A stretch of 64,000 nucleotides of DNA, from the NCBI RefSeq assembly GCF_963675165.1, contig NC_087377.1, positions 16,431,518 to 16,495,517 on the forward strand, in the 5' to 3' direction. A model generated the notes under the pieces. That model made no database searches. It was not told where the DNA came from and worked only from the letters and a program-made list of their open reading frames with translations. The position numbers were made by a program, and so were the translations under genes. Below, piece by piece: positions 1 through 15,800 of this stretch. This DNA is from Halichondria panicea. Its lineage: Eukaryota; Porifera; Demospongiae; Suberitida; Halichondriidae. Position 1 is the stretch's first letter. Every line of letters begins with the position of its first letter.

Positions 1-2284
1 GTCCCACGGTAGCAGCCACAATAGGAGTACCCACGGCCGTCTCTCGCACGGTCACGTTGTCCCTCACTACGGCTAACAAGTTTGTCGGCAAAAGAGCCGC
101 GTTTTCATAGAGGGCAAAGTACACACCGATAACGGGTCTGTCAGCTGGTACCTGGTTGAAGAGCTCGGGTGGGAGTGCGATGGAGGCGGGGACTCCAGCT
201 GTGGGGGGGTGGGTGTGTAATAATTATGAGATAGACAACTAACATACGTGTACGTACCTCTACGGGTGAAATCTTCCGTTCTTCCTTCTCTCATAAAAGT
301 TTCAGTGGTGCCCTGAACAAAACAAGGGGCAGTTGGTCAATAGCGTTATACTAAGCACAGTCACTCTACATTCTTAGCTCTACTGGTACAATGCTCGCCT
401 CCCCCAAGCTCCAATAACAGTACTCACCAGTTCAACGATGATTGTGACATCTGTGAATTCCACAGTGAGGTTGGACTGTTGTGCAAATTGTGTTGCCACG
501 GCCTCAAATGATTCAACAATTCTGTAAGGGGTAAATTACGTCAGTATCATTCAAATTATAGGCTCTAGATCTCTAACAGGCTTACCTGGAGGTAGTATTG
601 ACCTCAAGACTGGAGGGCTGCCATTGTACGAGAGAGTTCAAAGTCTGACCCAAATGTGTCACCACCTGGAAAATAAACTAATAAACTAAAGCACACAATT
701 TACTTAATCTGGGTTGGAATCCAGAGTAAACCTAACCGCGTTCGTGTAAACGGCCCTTATCCGGATTCTAATCCGGATTAGCCAACCCACTTCTGGAGGT
801 GGTGCAGAAGCGGTTTAGCTGTGAGTAAACACAAAGGCTCATTCTGAGGTGTTGTACATGTTTGTGGGTGTTTCTAGAGTAAGCCTGTAGCTTCTTATCA
901 GCCAATGTTTGCGCAAATGCAATTAGTGGTCATTTTACTATGCCCACTACTTAGAAAAATCTGACCCGCTTCAATCCAGATTCATCCCAGATTAGGTGTC
1001 GTGTAAACGGGGCTTAAGCGATTCTTGCTACAAGATGCTGTCTACATGTATACGTACGTAAAAACACATAATTATGTTATATGCATGGGATGCATCATCG
1101 TATTTTAGTGTTAAAATGACAGACATTTATGTCATTTCTACATTAAATTTCAAATGATGCATTTTATTTGAGATGTTTTATGTTATTATAACATATCTGT
1201 GATATAGGTTGACATGCTAGCGTACAATTTCATTGATGGGTACAATGGTGGTGTTGGTGAAGTTAGCGATGCTGTTGAACACAGTGGACACATCATTGAG
1301 AAACTGCATGGTCTGAAGGAACGTCCTGTTCTCAGAGAGGGTAGTAAAGGACGAAACAACCTCACTGACGTTGGTGTAAGTCTCCTCTGATATCTACAAA
1401 ACAAATTCATTAGCTTGTGCTTGCGTGAAATGCAACACAAATACATAAAATTATGTCACTTACTGTTTCGGGGACAACATTTTCGAGTGGAGCTGTGTGT
1501 GTGTGTGTGTGTGTGTGGGTGGAATTCACATGCATCTATTAAAAAAGCAATATATAACTTAATAGGCTGGCTATCAATAGATTGCTATAATGATAGAGTG
1601 GTTTATTGTAGTTTCGAAAATGTACTTTTGAGAGAGTATGCTAAGCAAGCTGACTCTCAAACTTTCCATCAACTCATACTTACACATAATTATTTTGATA
1701 AATAATATTGTGCTTTCATTTGCTGCAAATTCGCCAAATATAGTACCCTAAAATTAGTTGCCGTATATACTGCAATCTGATTGGCTAAAACAAAGTGTTC
1801 TATCCGACTTGTACTTACTTAGAAAATCATGTACTTTACTTAGAAAATCATAAAGATTAGACAAATCTGATTGGCTAGATACTCACGGTTGCTATGATCT
1901 AAAATGCTGTTTAGCACACGATTTAGACTACGTTTGGGATACCACAGCCTTTGGGCTTCTAAATCATGTAGAAAAACTTCCTAAACAGTGTCTGACTATT
2001 ATACAGAGAAAAATCTGAACACAAATACAGAATAGGACAGTGGTAATGCCTATACACACAGGTTATACTAAATAAGACAATTGCTAAAGCTTGCACACAT
2101 GCACATGCAGGTAATAACTTTACATTCAGTATGTACTCACACGGACAGTTGAGTTCATCTGACATATTGGGACAGTCAGCAGTGTTGAAGTCGCATACTT
2201 GAGCCGGAGGGATGCAGTCAACACTGAGTGTCTCCGTGTTGGTACACAAACGACTACCCAATCCAGCGTCAGCCGTGCAGTTAC
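1..2284 (-). other. Receptor A: LDLa exon and GAIN-region exons
   Basis: Exons: 2141-2284 (LDLa: GNCTADAGLGSRLC then VCDFNTADCPNMSDELNC, with six Cys and the Ca2+-binding D-x-SDE end), 1464-1492 (a 29-nt micro-exon), 1226-1393, 586-665, 428-521, 258-312 and 1-198 (cut by the window edge). All seven match B and C exons in order, in phase and nearly in length. This is the shared C-terminal cassette of the family. The introns hold a GT microsatellite next to the micro-exon acceptor (1495-1517) and anonymous repeat sequence at about 720-1020 and 1730-1985, part of which recurs at 41.95 and 54.0 kb. Confidence 0.85.
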
Positions 2285-5200
2285 CTATAAGAAGCGACAT
2301 ACGATTTGGATCTACCCTAATAATTAACTAAGAGCTAGCTATTATTCTGAGTTATGGAATGCATAATTATTTTGGCTGAGTGCAAAATCTTACGATCATT
2401 ATCCAGGATGATTAGTCTATGACGGAGGTTGACTCTGGCCACTATGGGGGAGGAGCTCGAGTAGGAGAAGGTCACCTGCTCAACGGGACTTTCACTCTCC
2501 CCGTCAAATACCTCATCGTCCACAATGTTGACATCAAAGCATGCCTCAGTGGCCTCGGGTTGGAGGGTCAGAGTTACAATAGGGAACCCGTTAATATCCT
2601 CGGCAAACACATCTGATTCAATATCGTAGTCAAGAGTGTCTGTATAGAGAAACGATTCATGAGATAAGCAATACCTATATATATAGTATATATAATTATA
2701 GTATATAGACACAGATATAGCAAGCGGCTATAGTGGTACTTAGTCAATGCCCACTTATTATGTTAGCAACTCACCATTTGCTGAGGGGTATTGAACTATC
2801 TCACCCCCCTCCCCAGTATCGGGGGGGTTGTCTGTGACAAATTCAACAGGGAAAGTTGTGAAATTGATGTTTGTGGGTGTGATTATCTCCCCGCTGATTA
2901 CGGACAAACAGATAGTGACAACATTTCCCTCAACAGCAATACTCTCAGTACTAGTGAACGCAACCTGAGTAGGGGGCTCTGTACGTACGTGGAAGGAGGT
3001 AAATCACATGACAGGCACATGACTCACTCACCAATCACTTATAATTATTATGTCTGTGAGAACAAACTATGTATTTGAACATATAGCTCTCACCTTCATC
3101 ATCCTCTATACTAATGTCAAGCAGCACGTTGGAGTCAAAATTGACAAAAGGAGAAGCATTAACGATGAATATACTGAACGATTGTGTTTCCGCTAATATT
3201 TCATTATCAATGAGCTGAACTGAAGTGCACACTTCCATTTCACCCACTCTAATCACCACCATCTCATCCATTATTGAGAAATCTTCTGGTGAGGCTGCAG
3301 AGTAGACCCACATGACTATTGCGTGTTAGAACATAGAGTCTACAAGATGCATGATCGAGCTAGGGGATTCAAGCAATTAAGAGATGCTACATCCTAATCT
3401 ATTTCCCCATCCCACTGACATCATACATTGTACATCAGCCTTCTTTTTTGTGATGGGATATTTTCTTATCAATTAGGCAACCAGATTCAAACACACTATA
3501 GTCTGTGAGTGAAGTCTGAAAAATTGAAAACAGAACAAGATGGCAATGCTATAAAACGCAAGTTCATATGTACGGTCACTCACCTGGCTTGTCTCCACTG
3601 AGGGAGAAGGACAGTGCGACATCGATGGGACACTCTCGTCCACCGGCAGCGTCTTGAGAGATGTAGACACACACTTGCAAGCTCATCCCCTCAACAGCAG
3701 ACAGGGGGGATCCAGTTGTGTTGAGAGACACTGTCACAGCTACATGCATATTAATTTGTGAAGGACACATGGTGTACACCACAGTAAATGATACAATTAT
3801 AGCGAATTGGTTAGGGCAGAGGTGTAAATAACTATAGACACTACATGTAAAGCAATTTGTTTGAGTAGTTTAATCTGAATATTTAAGCCTTGTATCTGCC
3901 TGTCTACAGTTACAGCTTACAATCAGCAGCGTTGTCCTCAATAGTGACAGTGGCTTCACAGTCGTTTACACACATCACGTTATCTGCAGCAGCTCCACTT
4001 GCGGAGTACACTGCACTGTCAATCATAACCGTGAAATCTTGCTGGTTTCCTTCAAACACATCGTCATCCACAATAGAAATACTAACACAATCAATAGTTC
4101 CGTTGATAAGAGACATGCTAGGGAATTCTACTGTTAAACCAGTTCCAGTTGTAAAATCATCACCAATAACTGTTGAGGGGAAAATTATAATGCATGCATT
4201 TATATACATGTGTTTTATTGATCATTGTCACGTAATAAGATTTTGCATATGCTAAAAGCTGAAGCTCCATGCATACTTAGGAAGCAACTATCAACGTTGC
4301 ACAATTATTCACATAAACTAATAATAATTATGTTTATACTTGTTTTGGCTCCATCGGTTGTTTCCAGCCCAATAGAGATGCTATACTGAGAGCCCATAGC
4401 CTCAGTGAGTATCTCCACACACACCATCAATGTTCCGCTCCCCTCCATTATATTATACTGAATAGGATTGAACCTCAAAGTGGCCTCTGCACATAAAGAA
4501 GTCATAGGCAAAAAGTATAATAATTATGATAACTAAAATATCAATTTCTCATGCATACGTCCAACATGCACTCTATAGCACATAACATCATCACAAATAT
4601 TTGGTCAATATACCAGATATCAGTTTTCCAATACATGCATGTTGGATACTCGTATAGCAGGTATATTTCGAGGGTATAAATTTTCGCGGATATACAAAGA
4701 ATTTCGCGGTTTTTGTGGTCTGAGTTCCAGCCTTTGGTGCATGTGTACATCAACATGCAGCTGTAACTCCACACCGTTAGCCTCGAATCCAGGCCTAGCC
4801 TGTATAAAATAATAGAATCGGTGAGGCACTATGTCCTCCACCTCTAGCAGAACGTTTGCTGTGCAGGCCACGGTCAGGGGATACCACCAGTACAAAACAA
4901 TCTGGGCGTAGACGTAGAGCAAGCTAGCTGGCTATACCGGCGTCCTCGTCTCTTGATCCCTTTTGCTTTCCTCTTATTGTCGATAGGTGTGGTCAATAAT
5001 ACTAAACACGCAAACTATTCAATAAGATATAAATTTTCGTGGGTATACATTTTCGCAGTATACAGGCTCAATCCGTGAAAACCGCAAACATTATACCCTC
5101 GAAATATACCCGCTATACGGTATGTAACTCACCAACACTCATGAACACACATTCAATGAAAACGCACCTTCATTATCAAGTATGACCACCGTCTGTAGGA

Positions 5201-8200
5201 TACTTGAGCCCGAAACACCACTCATTGTTAAGAGTACATTCATGTCCTCGGCGTCTTCCAGAAGTTCATCATCAACTATCAGTATCTCGGCAGCACTAGT
5301 AAACGTCCCGTTGATATCAGCGGGTAAGAGAGTGCTATGATCAGCACTACCAAAGGATACCGTCATAGAAGTCGTATTGTAGTCTTCAGTAAGTGCTGTA
5401 TATGTATGCATGGAAAGCATATTACGATTGCCATAGAGCTGCCGCAAATAGAGCTTTCTAGTTATTAATTGCCCTACCAAATACAACATATCTGGAGGTA
5501 GAAGCCGATCACCAAATTCAAATTATCAAAGGAGAAGGCAATGTCACTGAACAAACCGTCAAGTATATTCATTTCAGGCACTCGAAAAGCTAGAGACCTT
5601 ATTTCCTTGTTAGACTCAATATCCTCCACACTTTTAATGTTCACGATTGCGGCTAACATTTCACTTACTTGCAGCAATAGGAGAAACAGTTAAGTCTATT
5701 TCGATGATTCCCTGTACTCCGCCCGCTGGTACACTTTCGATTACTAAACGAGGAGAGACAGTGGCGTTCACACCCTCTGTGACTGTCAGGGATGTGGCCT
5801 CAAATGAAAATGTAGCAGTACCAACTGCAGAAAATGTAACGACATCCAGTAAATAAATTTCTATCTTGTAACAGTTTCTATACATTATAGCTAGTGTGCT
5901 ATTACAGTTAGAGTGAGAGTGAGATATGTAAGGAGAGCTAGTGTACCGTTCACATCCAATATGTTGATAGTCAGGTTAGCAGCAGCAGGGTCAACATTGG
6001 CATTAGATGAAGTCAAGTCAATGGAATAGGATTGGGTTGCCTCCAAGATGTCATCAGTCATAGCCGTAACATTGAAACATGTATTTATTATATTTTGAGT
6101 ATTTACTTGGTCCGATACAGCAGTACTGTCAGTCATAAAGTCATCAGACACTAAGTTGTGAGATTGAGCAAACTTGTGAACACAAACCACTATATAATAT
6201 GCAATATCACACTAGTGATGTCTGTAGCTACTTGAGCTATGTGGATACTTTTAGTATTACAGTAAAATTGCTCATACAATTATTCTTGTTTAGAATGTAC
6301 ATGTACACCATGCAAATATTTAGTTATTTCACCTGCTGTGATTCCGTTGAAGTCAATATTGTACATAACCATACGCAAAATGGCTCCCTGTGCCATGGTG
6401 TTAACACAGTAGGTCAGATCATCACCTTCGCTATGCTCGGCTGAGCCCATGACACTCAGTCCAATAACAGCATCTGAAAAATAATTTACTGAATAATTTG
6501 GGGCAAAGAAAGAGAGAGCCATTCTACTCTTCGCTGAGTGAAATGCATAGTAGTTAAAATTAAACACTTGACTTAAAATACCATAATTATTATAGGAGTA
6601 TATTATACTATGCATGTACACAATTATAACCTCGCTGCATGCATGCATGTACTCTTAAGCAATCACACACAATCAAGCAGTTCATGCACAAATTGAAACC
6701 ATAAATTAATGTAAAACTAAAAATGAGTGGTGCCACTTGATAGAACGTTCGCCTTCGAGCTGACTCAGCTAGGATTCAAGCAGCAAAACTAGACTGACTC
6801 AGCTGGCATTTTTGGGGGTGGGGTATTAGAAATGGTCATGTGAAGCTCATGTGGAGTCACGAGACCAACCACGTTGCCATGATCATGTTGTGTTGATTAT
6901 GTTGCCATGGTTATATAGCACCAAAAAACACAAGCAAGAGTACGAGTTATATTTATTGTCTACTACATGCATCAGAATTTATGGCAGTAAACTTCTGAGG
7001 ACGAGGGCGAAGTCCCCGAGGCCAAGGACAGTTTATGATTGTACATAACAATAATACCGTAGATCATAAGCATTAAAGGCACGCATATCGATATGTTTCA
7101 CAAATTTATACACACTCATGGCTTCTTACTAATACATGATGTACCTCAATAGCCACCTACCATCTCGGTCTGAAATCACGATAATTGCAGTGGAGTTAGT
7201 ACCAGAGGAGATCATTGTGCTGTCAAAAGAGATGGAAAAGGAATGGAATGACTCAAAGTCCCTATCGTCATTGATGACGATATCGAACTCGAAAGTTGAT
7301 GGACCCCCCGCGGAGAACATGATTTCCGAGGGTGTAGGTAGGGAGGCATCAGATGAATCTGTGATGCAAATCATGATGTATATACTATACCAACACAATA
7401 ATGCCAACTCTGTCTTAATCTCGAGCAGTATATCATGAATCACATGCCTAATCAACACACAAGAGGGGAATTTGTATTCCCCTCTAGTTAGTGTACAATA
7501 ACCATAGCTCCTGCATATACTGAATACGTGTACATATTATTTTATTATGTACGTACCTGTCAGTGAATCAATGTTGAAGTTAGCAGTAACTAAGACGTTG
7601 AAGTCAGTTTGTATCTCTCCAGTGAGGCCCTCCAGAGAACCAGTTACTGTGCATGTAGAATCCTCCTCACAAGTGAAGGAGGTTTGGTCAAATGTGATGG
7701 TCACACTTGCTGGCTCTGTACAGAAGGGAAACAAATATTTTAATGAGCTAATGTCTCGCAGGATGCCACATTAATTACTAAGTATTTTGGAAAAGGGTTG
7801 CACTAAGCCCATAAAAAGTAATCTTTGAAATGCACAATGCAATGCATGTACTTATTTTGTACTAATTCATACATAATTATAGGGCAGTTTATATTCGGAA
7901 ATCGAAATCCAACTTAAGCACAAACCTATATAGCTTTTCTACGAATGCTATCTAATCACACACCATCATCGGCGATGTTCAGTGACAAGGGCAGAGTACC
8001 CGTTGTCAACACTCCCTCAGGTTCAATACTTGTAATATTCACGCTGAAGTCATGGTCAAACTCGAGATCATCGTCATCAACAAAGTTGATCATAAAATTC
8101 TTAGCCACCGCTGCTCCACTGCAATCCATACACGGACCAAACGTGATAGTTGGCATTGGCTGATGAGTGAAGTCGTCCATCACAACTGCAAAAATAAAGT

Positions 8201-9819
8201 TGATTATGTACATGCTCTATAGTAGCCCGACGAACATGGCCACAAAAAGAGGTGGTATTAGTGAGGCAGGTACATGTAATCAGTATGTGTGGATGACAAT
8301 CAGGGGCGTAACTAGCAATGAGGCAGAGGAGGCCCTTGCTCATTGCCTCCTCTACTATTGAACTTCAAGTTTTATGTGACTACTCACAGCAGTTTTCTGC
8401 CATTTGCATGCGCTTCTATGCGATAATTAGTGGGTGTGGTTTCCGGGCAAACAATAGGTTAAATTTTCTAGTTACGCCCCTGACAATTATTTAACTTCAT
8501 GTATGTACCGTACTCTACCGAGATTACGCCCACCCTAATTGCATGCTACAAAGCAGCTACAGGTAGGATGGGCTTAATTTCGAAAACAGTAGTTTTGTCT
8601 AGAAATTAACCCAACCCAGGTGTTTGCCTCGAAATTAAGCCCACTCATTAAGAAACTATTCTTCTCAGTCTGAGTCTGAGGCCTGCCAGCTCTTGAAATA
8701 CAATGAATACATCAACATACAACAATGGTAATGCATGGGTAAAGTAGCTAGGTATAAAGAGTCAAGATTCTGCATCAGAAGGCGTAATTTCGGACGTGGG
8801 CGTAATATCGGTGGAGTACGGTATACCCCGTGAGCCCGAGTCAGCCCCAATGATAATGCAACTAGCACTATTAAGTACGTATACAAGCAATAACCACCTG
8901 CATCTCCGTTAATTAGATCAAGATTGACTATGATGGTTCTCTCCAGATTTATACGTTGGCCGTCTGTTCGACTCAACGTAGCCACTACCGTCACCCCGCC
9001 ATTTTCCTCTGCGTTTCTTTTGACTTCAAGCATGGATTGAAGGGTTAGCCCTACTTGAAAGTCTCCGGCTGTATACGGAAACAGAAATACATAATTATGT
9101 ATACGTAGTACGTACATCTCCAACTAGAGCTATACTATAAATGATGGCGATCTGCCCATTCTAATTATACAGTCTATATTATGGTCACCATCATGTAATC
9201 AGAGCACCCTCTATAACACAACCATTGTTATAGTTTGCCCAAAGGTGACGCTTAAAGTGACAGGCTCAAATATTTATTGTTCAATCAAAGTGAATTATAA
9301 TCATGATCAATGATGGTATAATGAAAGCACCGCAGATGCTGATGCCTCGGTGGAAATACCAAAGCTACATAACATAAAGCTATTAACACACAGTCATGAT
9401 GAACATTGCAATTTGCTGCATGCAAAAACTCAAAGAGTGGGTAATGATCGACCATGATTGTTGTTAAAAACGATCTGATGCCAAAAGTTTAAGTCTAAAA
9501 TTAATGCGGGCTCAGTGCCGGCATCAGCAGAGCCTTGCAGCTCAGTATCACTCTTGCAGCTACCAATAGCTAGCGTTCTAGTGCAGAGCTAACTACTAAG
9601 TAGAGTAGCAACACTCGGTAAACAAGTTTGGCTACGTGCTCTTCTGAAAAGGCTGCAATGGCATTCCAAGTAAGCAAAACTAGGCATAACTCGAGAACGC
9701 CCTGAAGCAGTATTTTGCTAATCCACGAATAAATCCAAGAAAACATGACTAGAAGCCTATAGAAACTCTTACTTGCACTTGATTCATCCTTGAGCAGCTG
9801 TAGCAGTCTACACACACAG

Positions 9820-9850
<31 letters not shown>

Positions 9851-12800
9851 ACCGTATACCTCGCTTGCGCATGCGCACCGAGGCATAATGATATTATTAC
9901 ATGCTGGCTGACAACTGCATGTGTGTATTACGTATGTACATACCATCATCATCCTGCACACGTAGGTTAATACTTGTAGGGGAACCTAGCGTACAATCTT
10001 CGGTGCCAGGAATTGTGATAGTCAAGCTCTCTGTGTTCTCCAGAATATCATCATTGACTATCATGATGGGTGAATTGACATTCATGACAGACCCACCATC
10101 AGGAAAAGATATATCCGGAATACCTCCAATGTCTGTCGCGCTGATTCCACCGGGAGCTATGAAAGTGGTGAAATGCATTAGAGCTTGTTCAACATGCAGG
10201 TATGCTTTTACTAACTTGGAAGAAACGGAGCCATCAGAGAAATGCTAAGGTCTCCATTCACTCGCATTCCACTAAAACCACTAAACATTACGCTCAAGTT
10301 CACTGTGCCGTCCGATTCAGTGAATTCTGTACTGATGCCTGATGAAAATGACACTGTGCAGTCTGGAGAGAGAAAAGTCTAATGACATAACAGTTTAGCA
10401 TAACATGAGATCAGAATGAATGGGGTATATATACATCACTCACCAAATACACCGTTTTTTCAAGCTACATTTAATTTATAGGAGGGCTCATTAAATAATT
10501 AACACACACACGTATATATATGCATGCAGTACTGACTGACAGCTGTTACAGTAATACGTACTATAGATATACACTCGATAAACATAATTATAGCATGCCA
10601 ACCACTTAATTTACCCGTAACAAAATAATGTTGTTTTTGTCCCAATTTTCTAGCTATAGCTAAACCAATTCTGTTAGTGTTTTAAAATACCATTATTGTG
10701 TGTTTCCCACTAATTGAGAGTCTGTACGGATAACTTGTATACTTACCACCACGATCTGTAATTGTAATTTCCGCAGTTTCCATTGTGACTTTTAGTGTAC
10801 CGCTAGAAGGGCTGCTTGCCGATATACGTGCAGAGAAAGTTTCTGTTCCCTCAAAGTTGTCATCATCTATGATATCAATGGACTCACACACAAGTGGGCC
10901 ACTCATTGAGTCGAAAATAAAATCACGACTAAGTAGACCAGAACCAAAATCTGTAAGGAAAAGAAACATACACATAATAATTATTGACTATAATAATATT
11001 TATGCTCAATATCAGCTTATTCATGTATACATGATGATTATAAGCAAATTGTACAAGGTTATGTGTTACAGAGTATACAATTATAGACATGCAGTGTGTG
11101 TACCTCGATCTATACGAGCTGTTTGCAAATTGTAATACTACAATAATTTTATGGTTTTGCGAAGCATTATATTATAGTAATACGGTATGTATGTACATGC
11201 ACATGCATGTTATAGTGTATGTACATGTGCCTGTTGATCCTGCATCCGGTGTTCCAGGATCACCCGTTAGAGTGATTGTCACGCTGAATGCGACTCCATC
11301 ACTGATTGAGTCGACATCTCGGATCACCAAACACACCATATCATCAGCACCACCTTCTGCAAACTCGTACGTTGTTTCGTTAAACTCGACCATTGAATCC
11401 TCTGAAAACAAACCGTTATGGTTAATAGGTCATGGAACGTCGTAACAGGTCAGGTATATAGACAAGAAACAATGATGTGCTTAAAAAGCGTGTTCATTAT
11501 AAAGATATTTCTAAGGATAGCATGTGATATACTACCTAGTCACCTAATTCATCATCCTGAATGTTAAATGTAGCTTCAGAAGGCGACATCATGTTTCTTA
11601 CAACTCCAGGAGGGTCAGATGTATTGGCAAGGGTTAGGGTAAAGCTGTGATGAAATTCAAGGATTGCGTCATCCACAATTGTCACCGCAACAATACTCCC
11701 CTCAGTGGTCTGCCCAGGAGTGAATGTTATACTATCCTCATCAAGAACGTAATCTGCACCAGAAAGGATTAGAAGTTTGAACAATTATCTGCGTGATATT
11801 ATTATTATTCACATAAACACATGAACTATTACGTCATTGATAGTTAGTGTGTTGCGAATGGAAATGCGGTTGCAGGATATGATACATACCTGCAGTATCT
11901 CCAGAGTCATGTTCTATTCCAATGGTGATGGTCGTGTCTAACGTAGCACTATTATCCAAAACAACGAAAGCCATAAAATTGACAGTCATATCAGTTCCTT
12001 CAATGGCATCCACTGAAGCTATCAAATTGTATGTTGCCAGAGAAACTATGGGCACAAAGAGAATAGATTGTGAATAAAACAATTATGTATAATATAAATA
12101 TAATTATTATAACCATGCACACACTGACAGCAACAATCATGCACAATACAAAATACGTACACGGCGACTGTAATAAAGAGAGAAAACACAAGAATCGCAC
12201 TCATAATTACTATGGTGTATGATGCACTAGCTTACCATCATCATCGACAATGGTCACTGTCTGAGGAGTTATGTCTAGAACCACATTATCCATAAACGCA
12301 GCAGGTACAGATTGGAGAAAAACATTGAAACTGTGTGGTCCTTCAATAGAGACATCATCCATAGCCATTATTCCGCTGACGCTTATGGTATCAACAAAAG
12401 CGGATGCAGAGAACGTGACTTGAAAAGGATTTGGTACTGAATAATCGGTATTGATGTCTGTACGAATAAAAGTTGACATGATACACACAAATGCAATAGT
12501 AATGCATGGATGGATACTGAGGCAACCGCGTAATACACACACACATTGTACATATATTAATAATTATTATCATACATACTCAAATGATTGTGAAAAACAC
12601 ACAAAAGCAGATTTTTAATTACAAAGTAACAAGACAATTAATAGCTCCTGTTTTATGGACCCTATAACATTATATATACCATACCGGTCAGAGAATCAAT
12701 TGTGTCGCTAGTAGCCAGTGTAACAGTGAGGTCACTTCCCAAAATGATACCACCAAGAGATATCATAACTTGAATATTAGGCGGAGGGACACTTCCATCC

Positions 12801-15800
12801 TCCATTAACATCAAGTTTGTAACAGGGACAATAGAAATGGTCGCCACTACAGGTGGAAGTAACATAAACACAAGGACATTGTACGTATACTCAGCTAGTC
12901 CTTCATGCATGTGTAATTTAGGTGAAATTTGTTTGCTGGTAGTATACAAAAGTTCTATACGCGAACCAGAAAAGCATAATTATACACATCAAACACTCAA
13001 TTTATAACCCCCCAGAATTCCTGTGAGTCAACCAACCTATATTCGCAAAACACTTGGAGTAATCGCAAAAGACTTGCAAAACTTATAGTTCAATGGAATC
13101 TCAAGTATGTATAGAATAATAACATTAATCTAGAAAGCTATATGTAGCGCCATACAGGATTTTGCGAGGACCAAACAAGAATAAGAAATTCAGTTGTACT
13201 AACATTATTATTTTGTGAGTAAAATGAATATAGATGAGTGCATCTAGATGGTATAAATTAACACATGTATATGTATATACACAGTAAAATCCCATTATGC
13301 TCGAAGTCAGATGATTCGTGTATACAGAATCAAGCATCAGTAACGTAACACTTACTCTCATTGTCTTCGATCGTCACTGTACCAGTGGTGCTAGGGCCCT
13401 GATTAACGTTATTGCCAGCATCATTGACTATTGCTAGTGACACAATGAGTGTTTCAATGCCCTCCAGAATGTCATCGTCGGTTATTGTCAAGTTTATACA
13501 AGCAGTACTTCCATTCACACTTCCAACCGGAAACATTGCTGTCGTGTCAGCAGGCACCGCGTAGTCAGAAACCTGTTCTATACAGGTGTATGAGAATTAT
13601 TATGGGAGATTGAGTCAATTTTGCAAACTGTACACAAAATACCACAATAATAGCTACTTATTTCCACATACGTGCATGTGCATGTACATGTACTTGAGCT
13701 CATTTGGAGGAATACAGTTTGGTGCTTAACAACATAGAGGATGCTTATGAATGGATCAATTTACTAGTAGTCAGGTACCATGTCCATATAATCTTATCTT
13801 ACAAAAGATCTCAAAAGAGAATGTGCTATTTGGAGTATGTATCTCACCTGCTGAAGCATCGAAAAACGTGAAAGTGACTTCGATAGGGAAAGTTGTATCG
13901 GTGAGAAAAGCTGATACTTGAGCACAAACAGACACAACATCATCGCCCTCACGACCAGTGAAGTCACTTGATTCCAAGTTCACAATCGGATCTGTAGATA
14001 TATACATGCAAAGTATTGGTATATATACAGTCGCACCATAATGTATAGACAGATTTACAGTGTACACCACAGTAATGGTACAATGTATAATAATTATAGT
14101 GAAGTGATTAGGATATAGAGGTGTAAACAATAATAGACACTGCATGTATAAGATTAATTAGAACGATATAAAGTTTGAGTAGTTAAATCTGAATGTGTCT
14201 ATAATTACATCACCCCCATTAAAAATTAAGTGCATGATCATTTTATCTGGGACTACAACTATATACAGTCATGTAATTACGTATTATAATCTGATTAGTG
14301 CAGTACACGCAATAACAGTCCAAATATACAGTATTCATGCAGTAGTACGTAGTTTTGATGTGACAATAGCAAATTCGTTATTAGTTTCCAGAGGAGGTAT
14401 ATAGTCCGGTTTTAATTGTGCATTCCGATCATCTACTGAATCAACAAAGGATTGGAGAAGAATTAGACGATCGGAATGCACATCCGGAATCGTAAGACCT
14501 GACATTAATTGACTATAATGAAAGCACCATGGGTGCTGGTGCCTCGGTGGAGGTGCCAAAGCTACATATAACCTACTAATGGCTAGCTTTTATATATACA
14601 CACATTGATCATGATCACAACATTTTAATTTTATTGCATGCAGAATCCAGAATCACAGGGAAACTCAAAGAGTGGGTAATGATCGAGGATGATTGTTGTT
14701 AAAAACGATCGATGCCAAAAGTTCAAGTGTAAAATTAATGGCTGCAAGTCAGCAGAGCCTTGCAGCTCTCTTCTCACTCTTACAGCTACCAATAGCTAGC
14801 GTTCTACTGCAGAGCTAACTACTAAGTATAGAGTAGCAACACTCGGTGAACAAGTTTTACTACGCACTCATCTGAAAAGACTGCATGCAATGGCATTCCA
14901 AGAAGCAAAACTAGGCATTAACTCGAGAACAAAACTTTTTTGCAAATCCATGAATTAAAATCCAAGAGAACATGACTAGAAGCCTATAGAAACTCTACTT
15001 ATCACTTCATTGATCCTTGAGCAGCTGTAGCAGCCTGACTACATAACACACACATGCACACACAAACAAACTACCGTATACCTCGCTTAATTGCGCATGC
15101 GAACCGAGGCATAATTATCATTCTCTGGGACCTTTCCTATCAAAACCGAATACTAAAATTGTATAGGGAGCCGAGGGTGTGACAAAGTAATGCATGCATG
15201 TCACATAAAAATTATGAATATACACATCCACACACATATACCAGCGTTAACTTATATAATTATCGTTAGTTTGGAGATTCGAAATTTAATTTCCATGCAT
15301 GCAATGGTATCTCCCCCATTAAAAAGTGCATGACTATATTTCATCTGGGACTACAACTACAGTCATATGTACTAGCTTACTGTCATCGTTGTCCAGAATA
15401 ATGACTATAATTGTTCCTTGCATGGGAATTGCTATCGAAGTACCTGCACCCGAGATTAACACGGCAAAATCTTCATTACCCTCAAGAAATTCATCATCTA
15501 CTGTCTGGTGGTACATTATGGCCACAGTTCCACTCGTTGGTCCTGGGGGTATACACACTTCTATAGGTTGTGTGGACGCCAGGTCATCAGCCTTTGCTAG
15601 GTTTTCCGTTGCTGCATTTGTTTTACGACATCAGTAAACATGTGGAAGGTTTTAAGTTAGTCTAAAAAATAGTTACTAAATATATATAATTATAGAGTAT
15701 AATCACTGACCAGAAAAGAACATAAGATTCACGCCAGTACATTCAGTAGAGGTAATAGTTTGATTAGCCTCATATGTCAGATTGAGAATTGGATGTTCAC

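Noticed and set aside
5474-5677. 67-codon minus-strand frame in receptor A between exons 5168-5395 and 5669-5824
   Set aside because: It lies in the intron between the two halves of one Calx-beta domain; the flanking splice sites join the halves in phase without it.
6725-6790. Possible tRNA or tRNA-derived SINE (CACTTGATAGAACGTTCGCCTT ... GGATTCAAGC)
   Set aside because: Vague box A/box B resemblance, but no cloverleaf could be folded and no second copy was found.
11225-11231. A GC-AG intron in receptor A
   Set aside because: A GT donor six bases downstream gives the same phase, so the rare donor cannot be claimed from sequence alone.
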